The position numbers and the translations under genes were made by a program. The notes under the pieces are model-generated. The model saw nothing but the letters and a program-made list of their open reading frames with translations. It had not been told where the DNA came from and made no database searches. 54,011 bases of DNA from Sphingobacteriales bacterium. GTDB taxonomy: Bacteria; Bacteroidota; Bacteroidia; Chitinophagales; CAIOSU01. The first letter of the stretch is position 1. Every line of letters starts with the position of its first letter. The DNA lies in the NCBI GenBank assembly GCA_027486795.1, contig JAIXOI010000052.1:1-54011 (forward strand), in the 5' to 3' direction. Shown here piece by piece: positions 15,692 to 23,335 of this stretch.

Positions 15692-16074
15692 GTTGTTTTT
15701 GTTTTGCTGTTAGTGAATTATCAATTTGTGCACAACAAAATTGGAACTATTAGGGGCCTTAGTAAAGGCAATATAAAAGAACTATTTGACAGACTCGTAT
15801 CTATCAAACAAAAATAAAATAGCTGATTATCAGCAATTTATAAAATAAATTAGCATCCCATTTTGACACACTATGTCAAAATGATAATTTTAGCTCTAAG
15901 CTATTTATCTTTAGGGTCTTCCCTAAAATGTTTTCATTGATTGTTCTGTTCTGTTTTACCAAAACAAAGAAGAAAAGTTACAACAACTTTATTTAGGCTA
16001 CTAGTGTACGTATTTTGACTTAGTTTGCGTGAAGGGTCAACGTGCAACATATTGATAATCAATAGGCTAATACG
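15692..16074. other. Gene-free regulatory stretch with three palindromes
   Basis: This 383-base AT-rich region holds no supported gene. It carries GCTGATTATCAGC (15822-15834), a 25-base dyad CATTTTGACA-N5-TGTCAAAATG (15859-15883) and ATTGATAATCAAT (16051-16063), the last only 11 bases before the ATG at 16075. All three are perfect inverted repeats. They look like binding sites for dimeric regulators of the divergent genes at 15691 and 16075. Confidence 0.5.
15859..15883. repeat. Perfect 10-bp inverted repeat, operator-like
   Basis: CATTTTGACA and TGTCAAAATG are exact reverse complements separated by CACTA. The TTGACA-N5-TGTCAA core resembles sites bound by Crp/Fnr-type dimers, but no regulator gene is adjacent, so the protein is unknown. 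Confidence 0.6.
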
Positions 16075-17550
16075 ATGAAAATATTGACACAGATTATACG
16101 GATTTTGAAGCCGTCGGAGGTAAGATTAATTCGAAGCTTTTACAAAGTGCAGCCCAATGGTGAGGTAAAACGCCGCTTAGAGTTATTTGAGCTTGCCAAA
16201 AGCGGCAAAGCCAACTCTGATGCGGAGGCTGCAATGGCCGTATATAATGGCGAGCCCAACTCGGCTTTTTCGCACCTTAAAAATAGATTGCAAAAGGATG
16301 TACTCAATATACTATTGCTAAAGGAAGGAAGCAAGAAATATGAGACCAAGTATGCTCAAGCTATTTTTGATTGCCGCCGGATGCTCATTGAAGGCCAAAT
16401 ATTGTTTGAGCGTGGTGCCTACCGAGCTGGCGAAACCGTGCTTCAAAAAGCACATGACTTAGCAGAAGAATATGAACTATATGCTGAATGCGTGCAGATA
16501 AACGATTTGTTACGCACCAATATAGGTATACGGAAAGGGGAAGGCGCTTATCTGAGTTTTGAGCCCAAAATTGCTGATAACGTAAACAAGCTTCAAAAAT
16601 ACCTAAGTGTAAAGGATAGTTACAATCGCTTCGGGGTGATAAGCCATTTTAAAAAGAATTTTGAAAAACAATCGATGGCGCCGCTTGAAGCGGCATTGGA
16701 TGAAGCGGGTAGATTTTATAAAGAAACAAATAGCGCCACCATTGGATACTACTACAACTATTTGGGCATTTTTTATGGGCACTTTTTGGGTGACAACGAG
16801 CTTGCAGAGAAATATGCCAAAGACTACCTGCGCTTAATTGAAGTCAGCCCGGCAATTTCTTCCGATACACGTATTGCATCGGCCAACCTCCAGATTGCCT
16901 CCATTTCTATTAATAAAGGCGACTATGCCGCCGCCTTTGAATATGCTACAACAGCTAAGGATAGGTTTGTTGGCGGTTTGTTTAACGAACTATTGGCCAT
17001 TGAGGTGCAATTTGTGGCTAAGTTTCACAGCATGGATTATAAAGCTGCTGCTGAAATTGTTGAAATTGCCCGCCAGCACCCTAAGTATAAGGCTAATAAG
17101 CAAATACCGGCCAAGTGGGAGTATTACAAGGCTAACCTATCATTTGTAAATGGTAACTACAATGATGCGGCAGTGGTACTGATGAAGGAAACCGAACTGA
17201 CCAAAGATAAGGCTGGCTGGCTAATGGGCTATAGGGTGCTTGAGCTTATGTGTGCCGTTGAGCAAGACGATTTGGATGTTTTTGATTACCGCACTGAGAG
17301 TTTCAAAAAATTATTGCAACGAAACAAAGAGGAGAACGTGTTGCGCCCACGCACTGCTCTAAAAATACTAGGCACTTACATAAAAACAGGTGGCGACATT
17401 AAAAAAACCATGGTAGAGGAAAATAATAGCATTGAGTTGTTGCGCGAAGGCAAAGGCAAATTTACCTGGGATGCTATGGGCTTTGAGCTTATTAGATTTG
17501 ATACTTGGTTAGATAGGCTGGCCAAAAAGAAACTGAAAATACGCGGCTAG
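16075..17550 (+). CDS. Helical repeat protein of unknown function
   Basis: This 491-residue protein is not a family I can name. It appears cytoplasmic (no signal peptide) and all alpha-helical. Paired helices with TPR-like spacing and Ala/Gly/Tyr packing residues occur throughout ([52 protein letters not shown]). The opening [20 protein letters not shown] is basic and could contact nucleic acid or a partner. A TGATAATCA palindrome sits just before the ATG. It converges on ruvB, and the two stop codons overlap within a single CTAG (17547-17550). No conserved catalytic motif is visible. Confidence 0.75.
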   Translation: MKILTQIIRILKPSEVRLIRSFYKVQPNGEVKRRLELFELAKSGKANSDAEAAMAVYNGEPNSAFSHLKNRLQKDVLNILLLKEGSKKYETKYAQAIFDCRRMLIEGQILFERGAYRAGETVLQKAHDLAEEYELYAECVQINDLLRTNIGIRKGEGAYLSFEPKIADNVNKLQKYLSVKDSYNRFGVISHFKKNFEKQSMAPLEAALDEAGRFYKETNSATIGYYYNYLGIFYGHFLGDNELAEKYAKDYLRLIEVSPAISSDTRIASANLQIASISINKGDYAAAFEYATTAKDRFVGGLFNELLAIEVQFVAKFHSMDYKAAAEIVEIARQHPKYKANKQIPAKWEYYKANLSFVNGNYNDAAVVLMKETELTKDKAGWLMGYRVLELMCAVEQDDLDVFDYRTESFKKLLQRNKEENVLRPRTALKILGTYIKTGGDIKKTMVEENNSIELLREGKGKFTWDAMGFELIRFDTWLDRLAKKKLKIRG

Positions 17551-18581
17551 AGCTCAAATAAACCACCTTGCACTTGGCTGGGGGGTGTTTTGCCCAAGTG
17601 CTTATATGCCTGCAAGGTAGCCTCGCGGCCCCTTGGGGTGCGCTTTAGGTAGCCCTCTTGTATCAAGTATGGCTCATACACTTCCTCTATAGTCCCCGAC
17701 TCTTCGCCCACGGCTGTGGCTATGGTAGTAAGGCCAACGGGGCCACCGCTAAACTTATCTATTATAGCAGCCAATATACGATTGTCCATTTCGTCAAGCC
17801 CGTGCTCGTCTACGTTCAAAGCATCTAGGGCATAGCGCGCTATTTTGCGGTCAATGGTTCCGTTGCCTTTAATTTGGGCAAAATCGCGCACACGGCGCAG
17901 TAGCATATTGGCTATACGCGGTGTTCCTCGGCTGCGGCGGGCAATTTCGTCAGCGCCCTCAGGTACTATTTCGGTTTTGAGTATACCTGCCGAACGAACC
18001 ACGATACGCGCCAACGTTTCGGCGGTGTAGTACTCCATGCGGCTAGTTATGCCAAAGCGCGAGCGTAGTGGCGAAGTGAGCAAGCCAGAGCGCGTGGTGG
18101 CACCTACCAGCGTAAAGGGGCTTAGCTCAATTTGTATAGAGCGGGCATTGGGCCCACTATCAATCATAATATCAATCTTAAAATCCTCCATAGCCGAGTA
18201 AAGGTACTCTTCCACTACGGGGCTAAGGCGGTGTATTTCGTCAATAAACAGTACGTCGCGCGCCTCTAGGTTGGTAAGCAGGCCAGCCAGGTCGCCGGGC
18301 TTTTCTAATACAGGGCCACTGGTTATTTTAATGTTTACCCCAAGCTCATTGGCAATAATATGCGATAGGGTGGTTTTCCCCAGCCCCGGGGGGCCGTGCA
18401 GCAGCACGTGGTCAAGCGGTTCTTCGCGGCGGCGGGCAGCTTCAATAAATACCAACAGATTGTCGATGATGCGGGGCTGGCCCATAAACTCCAAAAAACC
18501 TTGCGGACGCAATACTTTCTCAATATCGCGCTCTACGGGCGATAGGTTGCTGTCGTTGGGGTCAAGGTTCGAGTTTTTCAA
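17547..18581 (-). CDS. ruvB: Holliday junction DNA helicase RuvB
   Basis: RuvB is the hexameric AAA+ motor that drives branch migration with RuvA. The 344 residues have the family length and motifs: [12 protein letters not shown], Walker [32 protein letters not shown] (Walker B), [21 protein letters not shown] (sensor 1 and arginine finger region), [17 protein letters not shown] (sensor 2) and the winged-helix end [12 protein letters not shown]. RuvA and RuvC are not adjacent. A TAATTTTG -7 element (minus, 18598-18605) lies 16 bases upstream of the ATG. Confidence 0.97.
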   Translation of the reverse strand: MKNSNLDPNDSNLSPVERDIEKVLRPQGFLEFMGQPRIIDNLLVFIEAARRREEPLDHVLLHGPPGLGKTTLSHIIANELGVNIKITSGPVLEKPGDLAGLLTNLEARDVLFIDEIHRLSPVVEEYLYSAMEDFKIDIMIDSGPNARSIQIELSPFTLVGATTRSGLLTSPLRSRFGITSRMEYYTAETLARIVVRSAGILKTEIVPEGADEIARRSRGTPRIANMLLRRVRDFAQIKGNGTIDRKIARYALDALNVDEHGLDEMDNRILAAIIDKFSGGPVGLTTIATAVGEESGTIEEVYEPYLIQEGYLKRTPRGREATLQAYKHLGKTPPSQVQGGLFEL

Positions 18582-19013
18582 AAACGGATGTTTGAATCAA
18601 AATTAACGGATTCAAGCCACATTAACAGCAGGGGTTTTTCACATCAACAAAAGCTAAGGAGTGCTAATTGAGGAAATGGGGTTATACGTATTAAAGCGTA
18701 CTATTCATCCCCTATTTTTTCGAGAATCAAGCATTTACAGGGGTTTCAGAGGTTTTTGAAAGATTTATTTTCATTAAATTTTCATCCCAAATATCAACAT
18801 ATAGCACCTATAGTAAAGGTGTAAATGGCATTTAATTGACCTTGATAATCAATGGATTAAATGAGGTATAAAAAATTAAACGGCGCTGAAATGCCCTACT
18901 TATCAACATCGCAGAATTTTCGCGATGCTTGTTTCTTTGGTTTATAAGTATAAATTTGCCTGTAATGCTTGATATTAAAGCACTTTAATTAATCCCGTAA
19001 ACCTTCAATCGTC
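18582..19013. other. Intergenic region between ruvB and HU genes
   Basis: No gene is supported in these 432 bases. The left end has the ruvB -7 element (18598-18605, minus strand). TTGATAATCAA at 18842-18852 repeats the palindrome seen before the gene at 16075. CATCGC at 18907-18912 and GCGATG at 18922-18927 form a 6-bp dyad abutting the HU -33 element. The right end is the HU promoter. Confidence 0.5.
18929..18958 (+). promoter_or_regulatory. HU promoter (TTG-N19-TAAATTTG)
   Basis: TTG at 18929-18931 and TAAATTTG at 18951-18958 match the Bacteroidota -33/-7 consensus with a 19-base spacer. A start near 18965 would give a leader of about 49 bases before the HU ATG at 19014. A CATCGC/GCGATG dyad lies directly upstream. 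Confidence 0.75.
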
Positions 19014-19283
19014 ATGAACAAAGGAGATCTGGTTACACAAATCGCAAGTGAAGCAGGTTTGAGCAAAGCTCAAGCTGGTGCAGCACTTAATTCAGTACTT
19101 GATGCCGTTACTGGCAGCCTAAAAAAAGGCGACAAAGTTACTTTGGTAGGCTTTGGTACATTCTCTGTATCTGAGCGTGCAGCCCGCACTGGTCGTAACC
19201 CACGTACCGGTAAAGAGATTAAAATCTCGGCTAAAAAAGTAGTACGTTTCAAGCCAGGCAAAGAGCTAGCTGGTAACGTTTAA
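19014..19283 (+). CDS. HU-family DNA-binding protein
   Basis: HU is a small dimeric nucleoid protein that bends DNA with little sequence preference. The 89 residues show the whole family pattern: [49 protein letters not shown] (the beta arm with the conserved Pro) and a C-terminal [10 protein letters not shown]. It has its own strong promoter and an efficient terminator, as expected for an abundant protein. Confidence 0.97.
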   Translation: MNKGDLVTQIASEAGLSKAQAGAALNSVLDAVTGSLKKGDKVTLVGFGTFSVSERAARTGRNPRTGKEIKISAKKVVRFKPGKELAGNV

Positions 19284-19308
19284 TACTAGTACTGCCAAAC
19301 CGATTTAG

Positions 19309-19347
19309 AAGGCGATTCCACGAGGTGGTATCGCCTTTCTTGTTTTT
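19309..19347 (+). terminator. HU terminator
   Basis: AAGGCGATTCCAC at 19309-19321 pairs with GTGGTATCGCCTT at 19325-19337 (13 bp, one mismatch, 3-base loop), followed by TCTTGTTTTT. It lies 25 bases after the HU stop. Confidence 0.9.
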
Positions 19348-19362
19348 AGGGGGTTTTCAAAA

Positions 19363-19411
19363 TGCGTGTCTTCCCATCTCGTTTCAAACGAGAAGTCGTG
19401 ACACGCCATTT
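19363..19411. other. Second hairpin after HU, function unknown
   Basis: TCTCGTTT at 19377-19384 pairs perfectly with AAACGAGA at 19386-19393 over a one-base loop centre, and GTGTC (19366-19370) pairs with GACAC (19400-19404) outside an internal loop. The structure lies beyond the HU terminator and before the end of the convergent pdxH gene. It lacks a T run in either direction. It may be an extra terminator, a small structured RNA or a repeat remnant. Confidence 0.35.
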
Positions 19412-19448
19412 CACAATCGTACTTCGTCAATCTAAAATCGTAAATAAA

Positions 19449-20096
19449 TCAGGGTGCTAAGCGCTGCCTAAGCCATTGGCCGTTGGGCTGAGGGGTGTAA
19501 GTTATGCGGTCGTGTAGGCGGCTGGTGCGGCCTTGCCAAAACTCAAAGTAAGTAGGTTGCACCATATAACCGCCCCAGTTTTCGGGCCTGCTAATGTCGC
19601 CATACGGAAACTCCTGTTCCCATTTTTTAAAGTAGCCCTCCAGTTCTTCTCTAGAGGCCAATACCTTGCTTTGTGGCGATGCTGCTGCGCCTAACTTGCT
19701 ACCGGCTGGCCTACTGCGGAAATATGCATCGGATACCGCCTCGGGCGCTACCAGCACGTTTCCTTCTACGCGTACTTGGCGCTCAAGGGTGGGCCACCAA
19801 AACAGCAACGAGGCCTTTGGGTTGGCCAACAACTCGTTGCCTTTGCGGCTATGGTAGTTGGTATAAAATATAAAACCTTCAGTTTCGGAGAAACCTTTGA
19901 GTAGCACCATGCGAGAGGAAGGTTTGCCATCAGTCGAAACCGTGGAAATAGCCATAGCGTTGGGCTCCATTAATCCAGATTGGGCAGCCTCGGCAAACCA
20001 AACCTCGAATTGCTTAAAGGGCGATTCGTTTGCAAGTGCCTCGCTAAACTCGCTCATGGTATAGTTTTGGCGCAAATTTTCCAACTCTTCTTTCAT
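19449..20096 (-). CDS. pdxH: Pyridoxamine 5'-phosphate oxidase
   Basis: PdxH uses FMN and oxygen to convert PNP or PMP to PLP. The 215 residues have the family features: NAMAISTVSTDGKPSSRMVLLKG (FMN site), GFIFYTNYHSRKGNELLANP, LLFWWPTLERQVRVEGNV, SDAYFRSRPAGSKLGAAASPQS and the C-terminal WGGYMVQPTYFEFWQGR with RLHDRITY. It stands alone. PLP supply serves several enzymes in this window (cysteine desulfurase, kynureninase), but there is no sign of co-regulation. Confidence 0.95.
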   Translation of the reverse strand: MKEELENLRQNYTMSEFSEALANESPFKQFEVWFAEAAQSGLMEPNAMAISTVSTDGKPSSRMVLLKGFSETEGFIFYTNYHSRKGNELLANPKASLLFWWPTLERQVRVEGNVLVAPEAVSDAYFRSRPAGSKLGAAASPQSKVLASREELEGYFKKWEQEFPYGDISRPENWGGYMVQPTYFEFWQGRTSRLHDRITYTPQPNGQWLRQRLAP

Positions 20097-20217
20097 TATC
20101 TATCTATTTTATCGTTACCACTTAAAACTTAATGTAAAAAGCGTAAGGTATTAGGAATTTCCAACAAAATGTCTATCTTTAAATTCATGTAGTATTTTTA
20201 GTCCACCAATCCGACTT

Positions 20218-20790
20218 ATGGTAAAGATACAAGTAAACCCGCTAGAAGCCACAACGAATAACACGGTAGATATTGCAGAATTTCTGCAGGAGCATGCTGA
20301 TTTTGAGCGTAAATCGTCAGATTACGCGCTCTCTATTGTAGGCAAGTTTCCGGAAAAGTTTGAAGGGGTAAGTACATTGGCCCAAATAGGGTTAGGGTCG
20401 CTTACCATTTTTGCGGAGTTGTGCAACCTTATGCAACAACGAGGTGTGATGTTGATTCCCGAATCGCCGCAGAACCTTTACCTTAAGCAACTGGCCTGGC
20501 TTAATCGCTCAGGCCGCGAAGAGCGTTATTTGGATAGGTTGATACTGGGTCGCATTTCAGAAACCCGCTGTGCGAAGCGTTTTCAACAAGTGTCAGATTT
20601 ACTTGAGGACTTAGAGCTTTCAAGCTTTTATGCGCAGTGCGCTCGAAGAAAGCAGCAACACGCCGACCAATATATGCAGCTAGCATACGAAGCCATGGAT
20701 ACTGCCATTGTAAACCTGCGTTTAGAAGAGCTTATTATGGAAGAAGAAAAGGTAATGGCTTCGCAACAAGGCGTATCGGGCATTTTCTAA
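20218..20790 (+). CDS. MiaE-like ferritin-fold protein with missing metal ligands
   Basis: The 190 residues follow the four-helix outline of tRNA-(ms2io6A)-hydroxylase MiaE. HADFERKSSDYALSIVGKFPEK is like its first ligand helix, LIPESPQNLYLKQLAWLNRSG like its loop, LDRLILGRISETRCAKRF like its third helix and SSFYAQCARRKQQHADQY like its fourth. By alignment from memory, Glu30, Glu115 and His148 are kept. The EExxH of helix two reads IGLGSL (ligands replaced at 58 and 61), and the ExxH of helix four reads KQQH (Glu to Lys145). A working di-iron site is therefore unlikely. It overlaps the convergent lipoprotein gene by 4 bases. Confidence 0.6.
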   Translation: MVKIQVNPLEATTNNTVDIAEFLQEHADFERKSSDYALSIVGKFPEKFEGVSTLAQIGLGSLTIFAELCNLMQQRGVMLIPESPQNLYLKQLAWLNRSGREERYLDRLILGRISETRCAKRFQQVSDLLEDLELSSFYAQCARRKQQHADQYMQLAYEAMDTAIVNLRLEELIMEEEKVMASQQGVSGIF

Positions 20791-21170
20791 AAATAGAAAT
20801 ACTCGTAAGCATACACCACCGAAGTAGACATGCTTACACGTTCCTCCTTGCGGCCAAACTGGCTGTGGGTGAGCACTACTATAAAATCGCCGGCCTTAAT
20901 GTTGCCAAAGGTGAGCTTACCGCGGCTATCTGTTGTATCGCTACGGTAGTAGCGGTTTAACAGCTGCTCTTCTTCGTTTTCATATAGCGTAATAGCCACA
21001 TTGGGCAACAAACTATCGGCTACATTAATGTATCGGTGGGTAGTCTCGATAATTAGGTAGCGTTCAATGGGGTTCTCGGTACCATCGTTTATATCTACCT
21101 TTCTAGCCTCCTTGCTACATGAAGCTAGAGTTGCCAAAGAAAGTGCTGTTAAAACCAAATACTTAAGCAT
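20787..21170 (-). CDS. Small lipoprotein with an Ig-like beta domain
   Basis: The 127-residue product begins with a lipoprotein signal (MLKYLVLTALSLATLASC, lipobox LASC). The rest is polar and beta-rich: HRYINVADSLLPNVAITLYENEEE, then SDTTDSRGKLTFGNIKAGDFIVVLTH, resembling the carboxypeptidase-regulatory-like or Cna-B-like fold in which a short sandwich carries a GxxxFxNLKxGxY-type turn. No function can be given. It follows the aldehyde dehydrogenase start region in the opposite sense of expression order: it is downstream neighbour of no gene on its strand except by 3 bases, as the aldehyde dehydrogenase stop is at 21174. Confidence 0.65.
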   Translation of the reverse strand: MLKYLVLTALSLATLASCSKEARKVDINDGTENPIERYLIIETTHRYINVADSLLPNVAITLYENEEEQLLNRYYRSDTTDSRGKLTFGNIKAGDFIVVLTHSQFGRKEERVSMSTSVVYAYEYFYF

Positions 21171-21173
21171 CCC

Positions 21174-22631
21174 TTATAAGTACCTAAGCGTAAAGGCAAT
21201 CAGCTTTTTCACCATACCATTGTATGGCGGGAACATGCCCTCGGCCGAAGTAAACCACGATGGTTGGCGCAACAAAGCACGCTCGTGCGAGAATGCCTTA
21301 AAACCCCAGAATGCGTGAGCATTGCCAATACCACTGTTGTTGGCACCACCAAATGGTAAGTTAGGGTGGCCTACATGCGTTACCACATCGTTTATAGCCG
21401 AACCCCCTGCAGAAGTATTATTCAATATCTGTTTAATATTCTTCTCTTTGGTACTGAATACATATAGCGCCAATGGTTTCTCTTTGCTATTGATTACTGC
21501 CAAAGGCTCGTTGATATTGCTGTACTTAAACACTGGCAGTATCGGCCCGAAAATCTCTTCTTGCATTATTTTCGAATCGAGCGCGGCATCGGTAACTACG
21601 GTAGGGGCAATGTAGTTTTCCTTATCATCTACTTGTCCGCCACAGGCAAGGTTAGCGCCGTTTTCAATGGCGTTTTCCAATATCTGTTTCAACCTATCGT
21701 GGTGGCGGGCATTCACTACGCGGGCATAGTCAGGGGTTTGTTTTTTGGCAGCAGCATCTGCACCATAAAAATGGTCGATGCTCTTTTTCAATTCATCTAC
21801 AAACTGGTTGTATTTGCTCTCGTGCACATATAGGTAGTCGGGCGCTACGCAGGTTTGGCCATTGTTCATAAACTTGCCCCAAGCAATGCGGCGAGCCGCT
21901 TTGGCTATATTGGCGGTTTCGTCAACTATCACGGGGCTTTTGCCGCCTAGCTCCAGCGTTACGCTGGTAAGGTGCTCGGCAGCAGCTTTCATTACTATTT
22001 TGCCCACTTGTGGGCTACCGGTAAAAAATATGTGGTCAAACTTCAGTTTCAGCAGTTCGCTGCTGGTGCGGTAGTCGCCCTCAACCACGGCCACTTCGTT
22101 TTCTTTAAACAACTCAGCTATCATGCTTTTCACCAATTTTGCGGTGTTGGGCGTGTATTCTGAGGGTTTCAATATGGCAGTATTACCCGCTGCAATAGCC
22201 GATACCAATGGTATCAAACAAAGGTTGAAAGGGTAGTTCCAAGGAGCGACAATCAAAGTAACGCCTTTGGGCTCGTACATAACCTCGGCCGTAGAGCCAA
22301 TAAACGAAATCGGGGTTTCAACGGGCAATGGCCGAACCCACTCTGTAACGTGCGCTATAGCATGGTTTAATTCAGTCAATACCGGATATATTTCGGTCAT
22401 GTCCGTTTCGGCTTCCGGCTTCCGGAAATCGGCAGATAGGGCATCGCGAATGTCTTGTTGGCGTTTGAAAATCAAATCTTTCAAGGCTTTCAATTTCTTC
22501 CGGCGCTCGCTAGCACTGGTGTTTTTTACGTTTTGCTTATTGGCTGTTTGAGCAGCAAATAGGCGTTGTATTTCCGCTAGTTCCGTGTTTGGACTAGTGG
22601 CTATCGGGCGAGATTGAACGGCGGTATCCAT
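21174..22631 (-). CDS. Aldehyde dehydrogenase (class 3-like)
   Basis: The 485-residue enzyme oxidises an aldehyde to its acid with NAD(P). It contains EPKGVTLIVAPWNYPFNLCLIPL, FTGSPQVGKIVMKAAAEHLTSVTLELGGKSPVIV (NAD site and general-base Glu), the catalytic Cys in NNGQTCVAPDYLYVH, and EEIFGPILPVF with NINDVV-like segments further on. The motif set and the short C-terminal hydrophobic tail (PYNGMVKKLIAFTLRYL) are like class 3 fatty-aldehyde dehydrogenases. No partner gene suggests the substrate. It is the upstream neighbour, 3 bases away, of the small lipoprotein gene, so the two may share a transcript. Confidence 0.9.
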   Translation of the reverse strand: MDTAVQSRPIATSPNTELAEIQRLFAAQTANKQNVKNTSASERRKKLKALKDLIFKRQQDIRDALSADFRKPEAETDMTEIYPVLTELNHAIAHVTEWVRPLPVETPISFIGSTAEVMYEPKGVTLIVAPWNYPFNLCLIPLVSAIAAGNTAILKPSEYTPNTAKLVKSMIAELFKENEVAVVEGDYRTSSELLKLKFDHIFFTGSPQVGKIVMKAAAEHLTSVTLELGGKSPVIVDETANIAKAARRIAWGKFMNNGQTCVAPDYLYVHESKYNQFVDELKKSIDHFYGADAAAKKQTPDYARVVNARHHDRLKQILENAIENGANLACGGQVDDKENYIAPTVVTDAALDSKIMQEEIFGPILPVFKYSNINEPLAVINSKEKPLALYVFSTKEKNIKQILNNTSAGGSAINDVVTHVGHPNLPFGGANNSGIGNAHAFWGFKAFSHERALLRQPSWFTSAEGMFPPYNGMVKKLIAFTLRYL

Positions 22632-22986
22632 ATGGGTTATGCTATTTTTGGAAATGATAAGTTACTAAGATACAACGACATTTGGAAATAAATAGTTTTG
22701 TTAGCCATTAACTATTAAGTATCAACTATCAAGAGCCCCATTTTGTAAGGGTTAAAGTTGGCTCAGGAAATGGCTTCTGAGATACTCTTATGAATAGTAA
22801 TGGTTTTTAAGCCTTGGCACAATAGTTATAAATACTATCCGCTGGAACAAAAAATTCCTTCAATCCGTTACTCAATGGTGTTTAACAAAGTGGTAACGAT
22901 ATTTTGATGCTTGACAGCCAAATCTTAGTCTAAAAAGTTACCTTTTTTAAAACGGATTCTGTATTTTAGTTAAAACCTTTAATGAA
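22632..22986. other. Intergenic region between aldehyde dehydrogenase and clpS
   Basis: These 355 bases hold no reading frame I would support and no clear tRNA or hairpin. TACCTTTT at 22939-22946 is a near -7 element for clpS, but the nearest TTG (22911-22913) is 25 bases away, longer than usual. The two genes diverge from this region, so both promoters must lie in it. Confidence 0.4.
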
Positions 22987-23277
22987 ATGGCAAATTACCA
23001 AACCAGAGAGGATGTTTTAGTTGACGAACTGATTGACCGCGTAGAAAAGTTGGTTGATGAGAAGTTTTTAGTGGTGTATAATGATGATGTAAACACCTTT
23101 GACCACGTTATCGAGTCGTTGGTTGATGTTTGCGACCACAGCGAAGAGCAGGCCGAACAATGTGCTATGATGGTGCACTTTAAAGGCCGTGCATCGGTAC
23201 GCCAGGGGCCCTTTAATAAACTACACCCTATGAAAACCGCATTGACCGATAGAGGTATTAACGCAGTTATCGAATAA
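22987..23277 (+). CDS. clpS: ATP-dependent Clp protease adaptor ClpS
   Basis: ClpS binds N-degron substrates and delivers them to ClpAP or ClpCP. The 96 residues show the core fold: FLVVYNDDVNTFDHVIESLVDVC (the YNDDxxxxxxVI substrate pocket), HSEEQAEQCAMMVHFKG and a C-terminal LTDRGINAVIE. The N-terminal tail is about 25 residues. clpA is not adjacent. A hairpin follows the stop. Confidence 0.93.
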   Translation: MANYQTREDVLVDELIDRVEKLVDEKFLVVYNDDVNTFDHVIESLVDVCDHSEEQAEQCAMMVHFKGRASVRQGPFNKLHPMKTALTDRGINAVIE

Positions 23278-23306
23278 TGATTTTTCGCTTTTTAGCTACA
23301 AATAAC

Positions 23307-23334
23307 CAAGGCCTTGACATCAGTCAGGGCCTTG
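23307..23334. terminator. Terminator between clpS and the methyltransferase-nuclease gene
   Basis: CAAGGCCTTGA at 23307-23317 pairs with TCAGGGCCTTG at 23324-23334 (11 bp, one wobble, 6-base loop). It sits between the two converging stop codons and abuts the methyltransferase stop at 23336. The T run is weak. Confidence 0.65.
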
Positions 23335-23335
23335 C

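Noticed and set aside
22632-22986. tRNA or small RNA gene in the aldehyde dehydrogenase-clpS gap
   Set aside because: No cloverleaf arms, TTCGANNC-type T loop or strong hairpin could be found.
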